Below the pieces are notes generated by a model that saw only the letters and a program-made list of their open reading frames with translations, did not search any database and had not been told where the DNA came from. DNA of 64,000 bases, from NCBI RefSeq assembly GCF_000235505.1, contig NZ_JH379029.1:137798-201797 (forward strand), in the 5' to 3' direction. Below are positions 16,317 to 24,951 of the stretch, in pieces (within the stretch, counting starts at the first letter, position 1; each line of letters starts with the position of its first letter). This DNA comes from Hungatella hathewayi WAL-18680 (GTDB lineage Bacteria; Bacillota; Clostridia; Lachnospirales; Lachnospiraceae). Made by a program: the position numbers and the translations under genes.

Positions 16317-16355
16317 AACGGAGATGATTGCACATGCAGTCACCTCCGTTTTTTA
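16317..16355 (+). terminator. Intercistronic terminator between P-II and amtB
   Basis: AACGGAG-TGA pairs with TCA-CTCCGTT, followed by TTTT. It shares the AACG start and overall design with the hairpin upstream of the P-II gene, so the same antitermination mechanism may act on both. Alternatively it sets a lower level of AmtB. Confidence 0.65.
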
Positions 16356-16404
16356 GTTGAAACATATGGGATGTGTAAAGAAAGAGAATGAGGAGGAAAT
16401 AATT

Positions 16405-17613
16405 ATGGAAGATATGACATTATTGATGAATATTATGTGGACGATGATAGGCGCCTTTCTAGTATACTTTATGCAGGCCGGGTTCGCCATGGTGGAAGCC
16501 GGATTTACCAGGGCCAAAAATGCGGGCAATATCATCATGAAGAACATGATGGATTTCGTGCTGGGTTCCCTGTTTTTCTTCATCATCGGATTTGCAATTA
16601 TGTTTGGAGGCGGCAATCCCTATATCGGGACGGCAGGATTTTTTAACCCCACATCCCTGGCTGATGCACAGGGGATGATCAATGGGCTGCCCATCGGGGT
16701 CTTTATGATTTTCCACACGGTGTTCTGTGCCACGGCCGCCACGATTGTGTCCGGCGCCATGGCTGAGAGGACCAAGTTTGTGGCCTATTTAATCTACTCC
16801 GCGGCTATCAGCATCTTCATCTACCCGGTCAGCGGACACTGGATTTGGGGCGGCGGCTGGCTGGCAGCCATGGGCTTTCACGATTTTGCCGGCTCCACGG
16901 CAGTTCACATGGTAGGTGGTGTCTGCGCCCTGGTTGGCGCTAAAATCCTGGGACCGAGACTTGGGAAATACAAGGAGGATGGCACTCCGAACGCATTTCC
17001 GGGACACAACATCCCCATGGGCGCTTTGGGCGTGTTTATCTTGTGGTTCTGCTGGTTCGGTTTCAACTGCGGCTCCACCACAGCCGCCACGACTACGCTG
17101 GGCGACATCGCCATGACCACCAACCTGGCGGCCGCCGCTGCCACCTTAGCCACCCTGATATTCACCTGGGTCAAATATGGTAAGCCGGATGTATCCATGA
17201 CCTTAAACGGCGCTCTGGCCGGTCTTGTGGCTATCACGGCGGGCTGTGACGTGGTAACTCCCTACGAAGCTATCTTAATCGGCGCCATCGCCGGTATCGT
17301 GGTAGTCCTGGCCATCGAATTCGTTGACAAAAAACTGAGAATCGACGACCCGGTAGGCGCCATCGGTGTCCACGGCTGCTGCGGTTTCCTTGGAACCGTA
17401 CTCACCGGCGTCTTCGGCGAAGGCTGCAGCCTGGCCACCCAGCTGATAGGCGTCTGCTCCGTCCTCGCCTTCGTGGCCGTCATGGCCTTCCTCATCTTCA
17501 CCATCCTCGACAAGACCGTGGGCCTGAGAGTCAGTGACCATGAGCAGCTGGACGGCCTGGATTTGCACGAGCATGGGATGACGGCTTATGCGGGATTTAG
17601 GATAGATAAATAA
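16405..17613 (+). CDS. amtB: Ammonium transporter
   Basis: AmtB/Rh-family ammonium channel, 402 aa, with about 11 transmembrane helices. Family hallmarks are visible: the N-terminal helix ending FMQAGFAMVEAGFTRAKNAGNI, the substrate-gate FHTVFCATAATIVSGAMAERT, the pore histidine region FAGSTAVHMVGG, and the second pore histidine in GVHGCCGFLGT. I chose the ATG at 16405 with GAGGAGG eight bases upstream; the frame is open from 16357 but without a better start. It forms a nitrogen-scavenging unit with the P-II gene. Confidence 0.95.
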   Translation: MEDMTLLMNIMWTMIGAFLVYFMQAGFAMVEAGFTRAKNAGNIIMKNMMDFVLGSLFFFIIGFAIMFGGGNPYIGTAGFFNPTSLADAQGMINGLPIGVFMIFHTVFCATAATIVSGAMAERTKFVAYLIYSAAISIFIYPVSGHWIWGGGWLAAMGFHDFAGSTAVHMVGGVCALVGAKILGPRLGKYKEDGTPNAFPGHNIPMGALGVFILWFCWFGFNCGSTTAATTTLGDIAMTTNLAAAAATLATLIFTWVKYGKPDVSMTLNGALAGLVAITAGCDVVTPYEAILIGAIAGIVVVLAIEFVDKKLRIDDPVGAIGVHGCCGFLGTVLTGVFGEGCSLATQLIGVCSVLAFVAVMAFLIFTILDKTVGLRVSDHEQLDGLDLHEHGMTAYAGFRIDK

Positions 17614-17636
17614 AAGTCTTTAAAAATATAACACGA

Positions 17637-17670
17637 AAAGGCTGGCTTCCTATGTGGAGCCAGCCTTTTT
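17637..17670. terminator. Bidirectional terminator after amtB
   Basis: AAAAGGCTGGCT (17637-17648) pairs with AGCCAGCCTTTTT (17658-17670). It has A- and T-runs on both sides, serving amtB on the plus strand and the Uma2 gene on the minus strand. Confidence 0.9.
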
Positions 17671-17711
17671 ATCATCTTTAACATCTGAAAGATTCGAAAC
17701 AGTGGTTAGTC

Positions 17712-18263
17712 TTAATCAAGATTCATTTTTGCAAAATCTACGACCAAACCATCGCAGACGGTTGAAGGAACCTTGTCATGGAACGTGAATCGCTCCGTTT
17801 GTTCCGTCTCGAAATAGTACACATCAAGGATATCCCGTTCCGGGTCAATCAACCAGTACTCCTTCACCCCGGCCGCCTTGTACTTCATAAACTTTAACAA
17901 GCAGTCCCGGCTTCTGGTGCTTGGCGATGTCACCTCAACGACAAGTTCAGGCGCGCCATTACAGCCCTCATCGTTTAGCTTGTCCCGGTCACAGATTACG
18001 CAGATATCCGGCTCCACATAGGTGCTGTCGTCCGCAAAGAGACGGACGCCCAGCGGGGATACGTATACTTTACACGATCCGTTGTGTTCCGCAATATGAT
18101 TGTAGATTGCGTAAAAAACTCCTCCCACAATCTCCTGGTGCTTCCGGGTTGGCACGCCAACCAAGTAAAGCTCGCCGTCAATCAACTCTGCCCTCTGCCC
18201 TTCCGGCAGGTCCAAGTTATTAAGGTCCTCAATTGTGCTCATCTTTCGTAATGCCTCTCCCAT
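17712..18263 (-). CDS. Uma2-family (DUF820) putative endonuclease
   Basis: A 183-aa protein of the Uma2 family, whose fold is the PD-(D/E)XK restriction-endonuclease type. The motif pattern is present: YVEPDICVICDRDKL gives the Asp, and ELVVEVTSPSTRSRDCLLKFMKYKAAGVKEYWLIDPE gives the Glu-x-Ser/Thr and later Lys residues. Its biological role is not established in most bacteria. It is flanked by a terminator and a GIY-YIG gene. A second ATG seven codons in (18242) is a possible alternative start. Confidence 0.82.
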   Translation of the reverse strand: MGEALRKMSTIEDLNNLDLPEGQRAELIDGELYLVGVPTRKHQEIVGGVFYAIYNHIAEHNGSCKVYVSPLGVRLFADDSTYVEPDICVICDRDKLNDEGCNGAPELVVEVTSPSTRSRDCLLKFMKYKAAGVKEYWLIDPERDILDVYYFETEQTERFTFHDKVPSTVCDGLVVDFAKMNLD

Positions 18264-18343
18264 ATTTTAGCCTCGCTTTCTTAAAAGCGCAGCTCTCCAA
18301 GTTAACAAATCGCCCTATCTCGATTATAGTCCATCTTTGGATA

Positions 18344-18580
18344 TTAGTCAATCAATTTCAGTTTTTCCTGTCTGCTCAATCTCTTAATCGCGGCCTCCCG
18401 TTTCATCGCCTCTTCCCTGGTGGTGAACTCTTCATAGTAAGCCAGAGTTACGGGGCGGCGGCCTTTGGTGTACTTGGCGCCTTTCCCCAGGTTGTGAGCC
18501 TCAATACGCTTGTCCAAATGATTTGTCCAGCCACAGTACAGACTTCCGTCCGCACAGCGCAGTATATAAGTGTAATTCAT
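18344..18580 (-). CDS. GIY-YIG nuclease superfamily protein (UPF0213/YhbQ-like)
   Basis: A 78-aa single-domain GIY-YIG protein. The motif appears as YTYILRCADGSLYCGW, with the catalytic arginine in LDKRIEAHNLGKGAKYT and the conserved RRPVTLAYYEEF and REAAIKRLSRQEKLKLI segments. I chose the ATG at 18580 with TGAGG nine bases upstream; the longer frame adds an unlikely 19-residue extension. YhbQ-like proteins are implicated in DNA repair but are poorly defined. Confidence 0.85.
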   Translation of the reverse strand: MNYTYILRCADGSLYCGWTNHLDKRIEAHNLGKGAKYTKGRRPVTLAYYEEFTTREEAMKREAAIKRLSRQEKLKLID

Positions 18581-18875
18581 CTCTCTCATCCTCAGCAATC
18601 TATGTAAACGGCAATAATGCTTGCAATACATTATCACCGCCCCAGGTTTCCCTGAATCTATCTAAAGCACCAGCTGGATGCGGATACGGTACTGGCATTT
18701 CTTTTATTCATGAACCCTATACTGTATTATATCGCAAAATAGCATTTGTGTGCATCCAACATTGCCCTCTATTGTAGGTTCTCCTGAAATGCTAAAATCA
18801 TACTCAAAAATTCTTTTGTACTTTTTAGTCTTTCTTCTTTTGATTATAGGATGATTTTTCAAATCCGTAAAGTCT
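18581..18875. other. Gene-poor interval between GIY-YIG gene and sipL homologue
   Basis: Nearly 300 bp in which I find no convincing gene, RNA or repeat. It has small minus-strand open frames (a 60-residue frame overlapping the sipL stop and a 32-residue frame ending near 18602), neither with a ribosome binding site. They could be remnants of a decayed gene. Confidence 0.4.
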
Positions 18876-20453
18876 TTATCTGGCAATCTCCTTCACCAGA
18901 ATCAGCCGTTCGCCGGGATGGATGTTGGAATCGGTCAGGCCGTTGGCCATCATGATATTATCCACCGTGGTGTGGAATTTCTTTGCGATTTTCCACAGGG
19001 AATCCCCAGGCTGCACAATGTAACCCACAATGCCGGGGAGTTCCTGGAGCTTCTGCATATCCATAGGCTCCACGTTGACATTGGTGATCACCGGCTCGCA
19101 GACCGGCTGGAGAACCAGGATATCCAGGGTGATAACCGCCTTAATTTCAATGGTATCGCTGCCCATCATCACCGCCGTCATCTGCTCCAGCCCGGTGTTC
19201 ATCTGGTAAACGCTGTCCTCGTTGATGCCCGGCGCCTCGGCCACATAGTGGAAGGGAACCACCTCGGTGGAAGAGCGCACCGGCTCGGCGTCGTCGGCTG
19301 TCAGATATAACAGCTTCACTTCCAGAACGCCGTCAATGTGAAGACCGTCGTCCTTCACCTCCACCTCGTCAATCTTGATATTCCCCTCGTTATGGCAGAT
19401 TTGGAGAATGCGCTCGGCATTTTTGATATTGACCTTCTCGGAGACCTTGCATTTTCCCACATTGTGGGTTAACAGCTTGTCGAAACAGACTTCGCCGGTC
19501 TGCAATACCAGCTCCCGGTTGGTGGAATACATGTCGCTCAACAATTCCATATTCTGCTCCTCGTAGAGCTTCATATCCAGCTCCAGTACGGCATCCACTT
19601 CCAAATCCCGCATTTCCCCGTCGTAATCCGGTTTGGCCTCCAAATCTTTATGTACCAGACGGACATTGATGACCGGAATCATTTCCTCCACAGCCTCAGG
19701 AAGTTCCACCTCGCCGGAGAACGGGATGCTCTCCTCCAGCCACTGCATAGGCGTTTCCTCGCCCTCCCCGGAGTAAATGATAAAGACCGTCAGTTCGCCG
19801 TCCACATGAATCTGCCCGTCCATGGGCCTTGTATTGACGCCGCGAAGACGCATCTCATTCCACAGCACCCGGTCGATGTTGGGTTTGTTGCCTGAGAGGG
19901 AGATGTCCTCTTTTATCCGGTAGGTGTCCTTCCTCCGGCAGGCGATAGCGGCCACATCCACGTCCCGCTTCATGGACTCCACATTGACATTGTCCGCCGC
20001 GTCCGTCTCGCCCGTGTCAATATCGGAAGCCGCCTCCACATCGTAAAGCGTTTCCACACGGACCTCCAGCGTCACGATGGCCTTCATGCTCAGCTTTCTG
20101 GAATTGATAATGCCGGCGTTCAAATCCTCCAGCTCCCAGGATAACCCCACGTAATCCTTCTCATCCAAATCCGGCACGTTAATCATTTCATCAAAGGGGA
20201 TGCTGCCTCCCAGCGCCTGGAGCCCGCCCTCTGCTTTCCGGTACAGGACCTGGAAGTTGAGTTTTCCCTTCACCTGCACCCTTTCTCCCTGGTTTTTCAC
20301 GGACTCTACGACCACATCGCCTGTATCCAGAATCACCTGCGCCATGTCGTCCATGGTATCCGGCACGATAAAATCATCATCCAGGGTAATCTGCGTTGAC
20401 GCATTACCTTTCCACCGATTCATATGTATGTTCTTTTTCACCAGTTCCATCAT
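18876..20453 (-). CDS. sipL: SPOCS/LysM spore morphogenesis protein (SipL homologue)
   Basis: A 525-aa cytoplasmic protein of the SipL type, which in Clostridioides difficile binds SpoIVA and anchors the spore coat around the forespore. It has repeated SPOCS (DUF3794) domains, each with a pattern like VKGKLNFQVLYR ... IPFDEMI (about 25-130, 165-290 and 320-450), and a C-terminal LysM domain (IVQPGDSLWKIAKKFHTT ... NIHPGERLILV). Length and domain order match SipL. The start (ATG 20453 or 20450) directly follows the T-run of a terminator hairpin whose 3' arm includes the only ribosome binding site candidate, GGTGGG. Confidence 0.85.
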   Translation of the reverse strand: MMELVKKNIHMNRWKGNASTQITLDDDFIVPDTMDDMAQVILDTGDVVVESVKNQGERVQVKGKLNFQVLYRKAEGGLQALGGSIPFDEMINVPDLDEKDYVGLSWELEDLNAGIINSRKLSMKAIVTLEVRVETLYDVEAASDIDTGETDAADNVNVESMKRDVDVAAIACRRKDTYRIKEDISLSGNKPNIDRVLWNEMRLRGVNTRPMDGQIHVDGELTVFIIYSGEGEETPMQWLEESIPFSGEVELPEAVEEMIPVINVRLVHKDLEAKPDYDGEMRDLEVDAVLELDMKLYEEQNMELLSDMYSTNRELVLQTGEVCFDKLLTHNVGKCKVSEKVNIKNAERILQICHNEGNIKIDEVEVKDDGLHIDGVLEVKLLYLTADDAEPVRSSTEVVPFHYVAEAPGINEDSVYQMNTGLEQMTAVMMGSDTIEIKAVITLDILVLQPVCEPVITNVNVEPMDMQKLQELPGIVGYIVQPGDSLWKIAKKFHTTVDNIMMANGLTDSNIHPGERLILVKEIAR

Positions 20454-20457
20454 AAAA

Positions 20458-20508
20458 AAGCACCCACCTGTCTTTCTACATACTTTAAGAAAGTTTATGT
20501 GAGTGCTT
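20458..20508 (-). terminator. Hairpin between ttcA-like gene and sipL, touching the sipL start
   Basis: AAGCAC(C)CAC pairs with GTG(A)GTGCTT, with a nested ACATA/CTTT stem, and the minus-strand T-run TTTTTT ends at the sipL ATG. It would terminate transcripts from upstream and could mask the GGTGGG ribosome binding site of sipL. A sipL promoter was not identified. Confidence 0.65.
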
Positions 20509-20519
20509 CTCCGATTATG

Positions 20520-21371
20520 CTAATACTCTTCCAGAAAATGATGACGTTTCCCATTCTTTACGTAGCCGATGCAGGCGTCCACGTTGACATTTTCCACGCT
20601 TCGGAAAATGTTCATCTCGATGTTGGGGCTGACCTTGCGAAACTGCTTCATCAACTCCTTCATCTCCTGGCGTTTGGAGGTATGCACGATGTCGGCCGGG
20701 TTCTGTCCTTTTATAGCCTGCTCTCTTGCAATCTGCTCGGTGAAACGGCAGGCGCACTGCAAGAATTTCAAGTCATTGTGGTCCTTCCAGGCCAGGATAT
20801 GCTCCTCCTTCACCAGATAGAGGGGGCGGATGAGTTCCATGCCTTCGAAGTTGGTGCTGTGAAGCTTCGGCATCATGGTGTTGACCTGGGCGCCGTACAG
20901 CATGCTCATGAGGATGGTCTCTATCACGTCGTCGAAATGGTGGCCCAGCGCAATCTTGTTGCACCCCAGCTCCTTCGCCTTGGCGTACAGATAGCCCCGG
21001 CGCATTCTGGCGCAGAGATAGCAGGGGGACTCGTCCACATCCACCACGATATTGAAGATATCGGAGTCAAATATCTGGACGGGGATTCCCATGAGTCTTG
21101 CGTTGTCTTCTATCATTTTCCGGTTGTCCGGATGGTATCCCGGGTCCATAACGATGAAATGCAGTCCGAACTCCATCTTTCCGTGGCGGAGAATCTCCTG
21201 CATGCATTTGGCCAGCAGCATGGAGTCCTTCCCCCCGGAAATGCAGACGGCAATGTTGTCTCCCGGCCGTATCATGTCGTAATCGTTCAGGGCCCGCACG
21301 AAGGGGCGCCAGATTTCTTTGCGGTACTGTTTGATGATGCTTCTCTCAATTTCGCGGCAGCGGTCTTCCAT
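20520..21371 (-). CDS. TtcA-like tRNA sulfurtransferase (PP-loop ATPase)
   Basis: A 283-aa cytoplasmic PP-loop protein of the TtcA/TilS superfamily. The ATP loop is CISGGKDSMLLAKCM; two cysteine motifs, CYLCARMRRGYLY and CRFTEQIAREQ (preceded by LKFLQCAC), are the positions that hold an iron-sulfur cluster in TtcA. GHHFDDVIETILMSMLYG is the conserved second signature. It probably 2-thiolates a tRNA base, but these Firmicutes relatives are only distantly tied to E. coli TtcA, so the exact nucleoside is not certain. Confidence 0.85.
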   Translation of the reverse strand: MEDRCREIERSIIKQYRKEIWRPFVRALNDYDMIRPGDNIAVCISGGKDSMLLAKCMQEILRHGKMEFGLHFIVMDPGYHPDNRKMIEDNARLMGIPVQIFDSDIFNIVVDVDESPCYLCARMRRGYLYAKAKELGCNKIALGHHFDDVIETILMSMLYGAQVNTMMPKLHSTNFEGMELIRPLYLVKEEHILAWKDHNDLKFLQCACRFTEQIAREQAIKGQNPADIVHTSKRQEMKELMKQFRKVSPNIEMNIFRSVENVNVDACIGYVKNGKRHHFLEEY

Positions 21372-21392
21372 GGTCTGTCGATTCCTCTCTAA

Positions 21393-21418
21393 AGGGAGCC
21401 ATATGATTCCGGCTCCCT
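21393..21418 (-). terminator. Hairpin after cysE
   Basis: AGGGAGCC (21393-21400) pairs perfectly with GGCTCCCT (21411-21418). The U-run is short (TTTAG), so it is a weak terminator at best. Confidence 0.4.
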
Positions 21419-21426
21419 CCTATTGA

Positions 21427-22080
21427 TTACTTTTGGTTTTGTGATTGCTCTACCAGTGCTTTCAAGCGGAGCACTTCCTCTTCCAGTTCCTCCACCCGCG
21501 CCTCCATTTTGCAGTAATGCTCCATGGACACCAGCTTCTTCTCTTCCTTTGGAATACGGATTCCGTCTTTTTTCACCGGCCTTGCGGGAATTCCCACGGC
21601 GGTGATGTTGTCCTCCAGGGGCTTTAACAGCACAGCGTTGGCCGCGATGGTACAGTTGTCCCCCACCTCGAAGGAGCCAAGTATCTTGGCGCCCGCGCCC
21701 ACGGTCACGTTGCTCCCCAGAGTCGGATGACGTTTCCCCTTCTGGGTCCCCACGCCGCCCAGGGTCACGCCCTGGTAAATCGTACAGTTGTCTCCCACAA
21801 CCGTAGTCTCCCCGATGACAACGCCGGAGCCATGGTCGATCAATATCCCGTGGCCCAGCTGGGCTCCCGGATGAATCTCAATCAGCGTAAAGAACCTTGC
21901 AATCTGGGAAATGAGTCTGGCAATAAAGAACATCTTATGCCGGTAAAACCAGTGGGCAATCCGGTGCCAGATAAGGGCATGGACTCCCTGATATAGCAGC
22001 AGGACCTCCAGCGCGTTGCGTGCCGCCGGGTCCCGCTCCTGAACCGCTTTAATATCCAACCATATATCTCGTATTATCAT
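21427..22080 (-). CDS. cysE: Serine O-acetyltransferase
   Basis: Hexapeptide-repeat acetyltransferase, 217 aa, forming O-acetylserine from serine and acetyl-CoA, the first step of cysteine synthesis. The N-terminal helical part contains ALIWHRIAHWFY. The left-handed beta-helix contains IEIHPGAQLGHGILIDHGSGVVIGETTVVGDNCTIYQG with catalytic His/Asp positions, followed by GAGAKILGSFEVGDN. The short C-terminal tail fits the EpsC/SrpH length class. No cysK is adjacent. Confidence 0.94.
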   Translation of the reverse strand: MIIRDIWLDIKAVQERDPAARNALEVLLLYQGVHALIWHRIAHWFYRHKMFFIARLISQIARFFTLIEIHPGAQLGHGILIDHGSGVVIGETTVVGDNCTIYQGVTLGGVGTQKGKRHPTLGSNVTVGAGAKILGSFEVGDNCTIAANAVLLKPLEDNITAVGIPARPVKKDGIRIPKEEKKLVSMEHYCKMEARVEELEEEVLRLKALVEQSQNQK

Positions 22081-22178
22081 ATGCTTACTTCCTTCTTGTC
22101 TGCATTAGCGGGTCAACTATAAAAAAGAATAATTGAGCCTAGTATAACATATGTGAACGAGATAAAAAAGAACCTTTT

Positions 22179-24359
22179 TTAATATTTTACCTGTCCGGCC
22201 TGCACAAATTTCTTCATATCGAATACGGTGACCCGTCTGCTCTCCACCACATAGAAGTACTGGCCGATGTACAGTCCCCGGACATTTTCATAATTGTAGT
22301 CGTCCTGAAGTTCGTAGGACAGGACCTGTTTAAATCCCTGGTTTTTGTCGTAGGAGTATACCACATAATTGTATTTCCACTCTCTGGACACCTTGTCATA
22401 CTCCTCCACGGCAAAGCCAATCACCCGTTTCCCGGAGGAAATGGCCACAGCCTTGTGGTTATCCCAGGCCGGGCTGGATTCATAGGATTTCTCCACGGTT
22501 TTCCGTATCTCCCTCACATCCTTCGGATTGGAAATGTCGAACATGGACAATTTCAGTCCCTTGAAGTTGCCGGTATCCGGGCTGATTTCACGGCCGATGC
22601 CGAGAAGCAGGTTCTCATCGTAGGGGTGAAGGTACTCGGAGAAGCCGGTGATTTTCAGCTCACCTAAAATCTTTGGGTTCTTCGGGTCCTTCAAATCCAC
22701 GGAGAACAGCGGGTCCATGTTTCGGAAGGTGACAAAGTAGCCCGTATCGCCCATAAATCTGGCTGAGTATATCTGCTCTCCCGGAGCCAGGTCCTCTATC
22801 TCGCCGATGACCTTCAGATTTTCATCCAGCACCAGCAGAGAGTTGGTACTGCTGCCGTTATTATGAGACAGAGTGCTCACAAGGCGGAGCTTGCCCTGGT
22901 ATTCGTCCAGGGAGAACTGGTCGTTGAGATAACCGTCCACATTTCCATGGGCCTGAAAAGTGATCCTGCCGTTTTTGTAGGACAGCTTTATCAATTCCGT
23001 ATAGTCGTACTGGCTGGCCCTTCCATCGTAGCGGGTGGAACCGATGTAAATGTTGGACCCGCTGACATAGAACTGGTCCCCGTCCGCAACCACGGCCTTC
23101 TGGCTGGTTGTTTTGGACGGATTCTTCATATTTACTGAGGAAATCACCGTATACCCCGCCCCGTCTACCTGTTCCGGGATGTAAATGCTGTCGTAGGGAA
23201 GTACGGTTCCATTCACCGCCGGAATGTAGCTTTCCGTCCTCTTCACATCCTGGAAATGATTGGCGTAGTAGATGGTGAACAGGTAAATATCATCGTCCAC
23301 ACGCCGGGAACTTTTGTAGGTTCCATCCTGGGTGATTGTGCCAAGAAGTTTCGGATTATCCCTGTCGCTGATGTCATAGGTCTCTAAGTAGGTGATGCTC
23401 TTTGCCGGGTAAGCGTAACTATATATGGCACGCATTCCGCCGATGTCCTCAACTCCCTGGTCCTGGTAGTAGCTTTTCACTCTGTCATCCTCCTCATAGG
23501 GGACATATGCCTGGCGGATAACAGACAATCTGTCGCCGTTAATGTAGAATTCCTGGATGGAACGGGATTCTCTGGTGGTTGAGGTGTCTGATATCACTCC
23601 ACGCTTTTTCGGATTGCTGCCATTGGCCTCCACAATCTGTATCCTGCCGGAGTCGAAGGACATGATGTAGAGATAGGCTCCGTCTGTCTTGACGATGTCG
23701 CCCTCGTCTACGCCCTCTACCTGTACGTTGGTGTCGGAGAACTCCTTGGATGTGGTGTTTGCAATGGCGGTTTCTTTCTCCATCTGGGTCATCTGGGAAC
23801 TCCCTGCGGATTCTTCTCTCATAGCGGAGCCGGTAGTGGTGCCGCCGCCTGCCATGGCCTCCCCCTCAGCCGGATTTGCCCCTGTCGGGGATTCCACTAT
23901 GCCGCCGTCCATGTAATTGGCGTCCCCGTATAATTTGATTTTCTGGTAAATCTCCTGGTAGCTTTTGGCGGCATATTTCTTTGCCTCAGGGTTCTCGGCC
24001 TCCTCGATGGCGCCTTCCGCCTCTGTTTCTGCTTCTGTTTCAGTGTTGGCATCTTCCGGCATGGCGGCTTCGGTCGCTGTTTCGCCCTTCTTGCCAGGTT
24101 CCACGGTTATATAGGCATTTTGAATCTGGACGGCGGCCAAAATCGTAACCAGGGCGGCCGCCGCCAGCACGCCGAATTCTGCGGGGCGGCTCCATTTCCT
24201 TCTATTATAATGATTCGGTTTCTCATCCTGTTTTTGTTCCTGTTCAAGTCCTTCCAGTTTCTTCATCATCTGCTCCGGCCGAAGTTTCTCCGGCACAGGA
24301 ACATCCTGGGCGGACTTTTCTATTTTCTTTAAAAATCTGTCAATCTCATCCTGCTTCAT
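22179..24359 (-). CDS. Membrane-anchored beta-propeller protein, candidate anti-sigma partner
   Basis: A 726-aa protein with a cytoplasmic N-terminus (about 60 residues, MKQDEIDRFLKKIEKSA...), one transmembrane segment (about 63-81, AEFGVLAAAALVTILAAVQ), an acidic linker, and a large extracellular domain of the Beta_propel family, with repeated Val/Asp-rich blades such as NVQVEGVDEGDIVKTDGAYLYIMS. The ATG at 24359 overlaps the end of the ECF sigma gene by 14 bases and has AGGAGG upstream, so the two are tightly coupled. Topology and pairing suggest an anti-sigma factor with an external sensor. This is inferred; the N-terminus is not a recognised zinc-binding anti-sigma domain. Confidence 0.78.
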   Translation of the reverse strand: MKQDEIDRFLKKIEKSAQDVPVPEKLRPEQMMKKLEGLEQEQKQDEKPNHYNRRKWSRPAEFGVLAAAALVTILAAVQIQNAYITVEPGKKGETATEAAMPEDANTETEAETEAEGAIEEAENPEAKKYAAKSYQEIYQKIKLYGDANYMDGGIVESPTGANPAEGEAMAGGGTTTGSAMREESAGSSQMTQMEKETAIANTTSKEFSDTNVQVEGVDEGDIVKTDGAYLYIMSFDSGRIQIVEANGSNPKKRGVISDTSTTRESRSIQEFYINGDRLSVIRQAYVPYEEDDRVKSYYQDQGVEDIGGMRAIYSYAYPAKSITYLETYDISDRDNPKLLGTITQDGTYKSSRRVDDDIYLFTIYYANHFQDVKRTESYIPAVNGTVLPYDSIYIPEQVDGAGYTVISSVNMKNPSKTTSQKAVVADGDQFYVSGSNIYIGSTRYDGRASQYDYTELIKLSYKNGRITFQAHGNVDGYLNDQFSLDEYQGKLRLVSTLSHNNGSSTNSLLVLDENLKVIGEIEDLAPGEQIYSARFMGDTGYFVTFRNMDPLFSVDLKDPKNPKILGELKITGFSEYLHPYDENLLLGIGREISPDTGNFKGLKLSMFDISNPKDVREIRKTVEKSYESSPAWDNHKAVAISSGKRVIGFAVEEYDKVSREWKYNYVVYSYDKNQGFKQVLSYELQDDYNYENVRGLYIGQYFYVVESRRVTVFDMKKFVQAGQVKY

Positions 24360-24846
24360 ATGCTCCTCCTTTCTGGCCTTCCAGAACCTTCTGCATTTTG
24401 TCAAACGCCCGGGACAGTTTGGAGCGGACCGTCGTGTCACGAATCAGCAGACTCTTTCCAATCTCCTTACTGTTGTACCCGCCAAACACGGACATGGAGA
24501 TAATCAGCCGCTCCTCCTCGCTGAGGGTGAAAAATGCGTCCCTCACGTCCTGGGACTCCTCCACCGTCCACTCTCTGTCCTCCTGCGCCAGACCGGATTC
24601 CTCCAGTTCCACCGTCTTATTGACATACTCTTTCAGCTTCCGTTTGCATTTTGCCGTCAGTATCTTGAATATCCAGGCGCGAAATGCCTCCTGGTTTCGC
24701 AGCTTTCCATAGCTCTGATAGGCATCCACCACCGCGTCGCTGACCACATCCTCCGCATCCTGGGGATTGCCAAGAGTGTACAATGCAAATCGGTATAAAT
24801 CTCTGTAAACCTGTCTGTAATTCTCCTCAAACGTTATCTGAGACAC
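24346..24846 (-). CDS. ECF-type RNA polymerase sigma factor
   Basis: A 166-aa sigma-70 family (ECF) factor. Region 2 reads YRDLYRFALYTLGNPQDAEDVVSDAVVDAYQ ... FRAWIFKILTAKCKRK, and region 4 reads LSEEERLIISMSVFGGYNSKEIGKSLLIRDTTVRSKLSRAFDKM. I chose the GTG at 24846 because AAGGGGGG lies six bases upstream. An ATG 12 codons earlier has no ribosome binding site and overlaps a possible promoter. It is coupled to the beta-propeller membrane protein, its likely regulator, and probably autoregulated. Confidence 0.9.
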   Translation of the reverse strand: MSQITFEENYRQVYRDLYRFALYTLGNPQDAEDVVSDAVVDAYQSYGKLRNQEAFRAWIFKILTAKCKRKLKEYVNKTVELEESGLAQEDREWTVEESQDVRDAFFTLSEEERLIISMSVFGGYNSKEIGKSLLIRDTTVRSKLSRAFDKMQKVLEGQKGGAYEAG

Positions 24847-24868
24847 CTGTATCCCCCCTTTTCTATAT

Positions 24869-24901
24869 CCTATAAGTGTCATTTTTCACCGGAAGTGTTG
24901 C
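24869..24901 (-). promoter_or_regulatory. Candidate ECF autoregulatory promoter
   Basis: On the minus strand GCAACACTTCC (an AAC-containing -35-like box), then about 10 bp and a GACACTTATAGG -10-like box, just upstream of the sigma gene. The pattern resembles ECF promoters more than sigma-A. This is a low-confidence visual call. Confidence 0.3.
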
Positions 24902-24951
24902 ATGGGAATGTAAAATATTCTTATTTTGATTGTAACATAAAAAACGGCATC

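Noticed and set aside
18602-18698. 32-codon minus-strand frame (begins MPVPYPHPAGALDRF)
   Set aside because: The sequence looks protein-like but there is no ribosome binding site and it is too short to judge.
18704-18886. 60-codon minus-strand frame overlapping the sipL stop
   Set aside because: It begins with TTG inside the sipL end, with no ribosome binding site and no family match; treated as noise or a decayed remnant.
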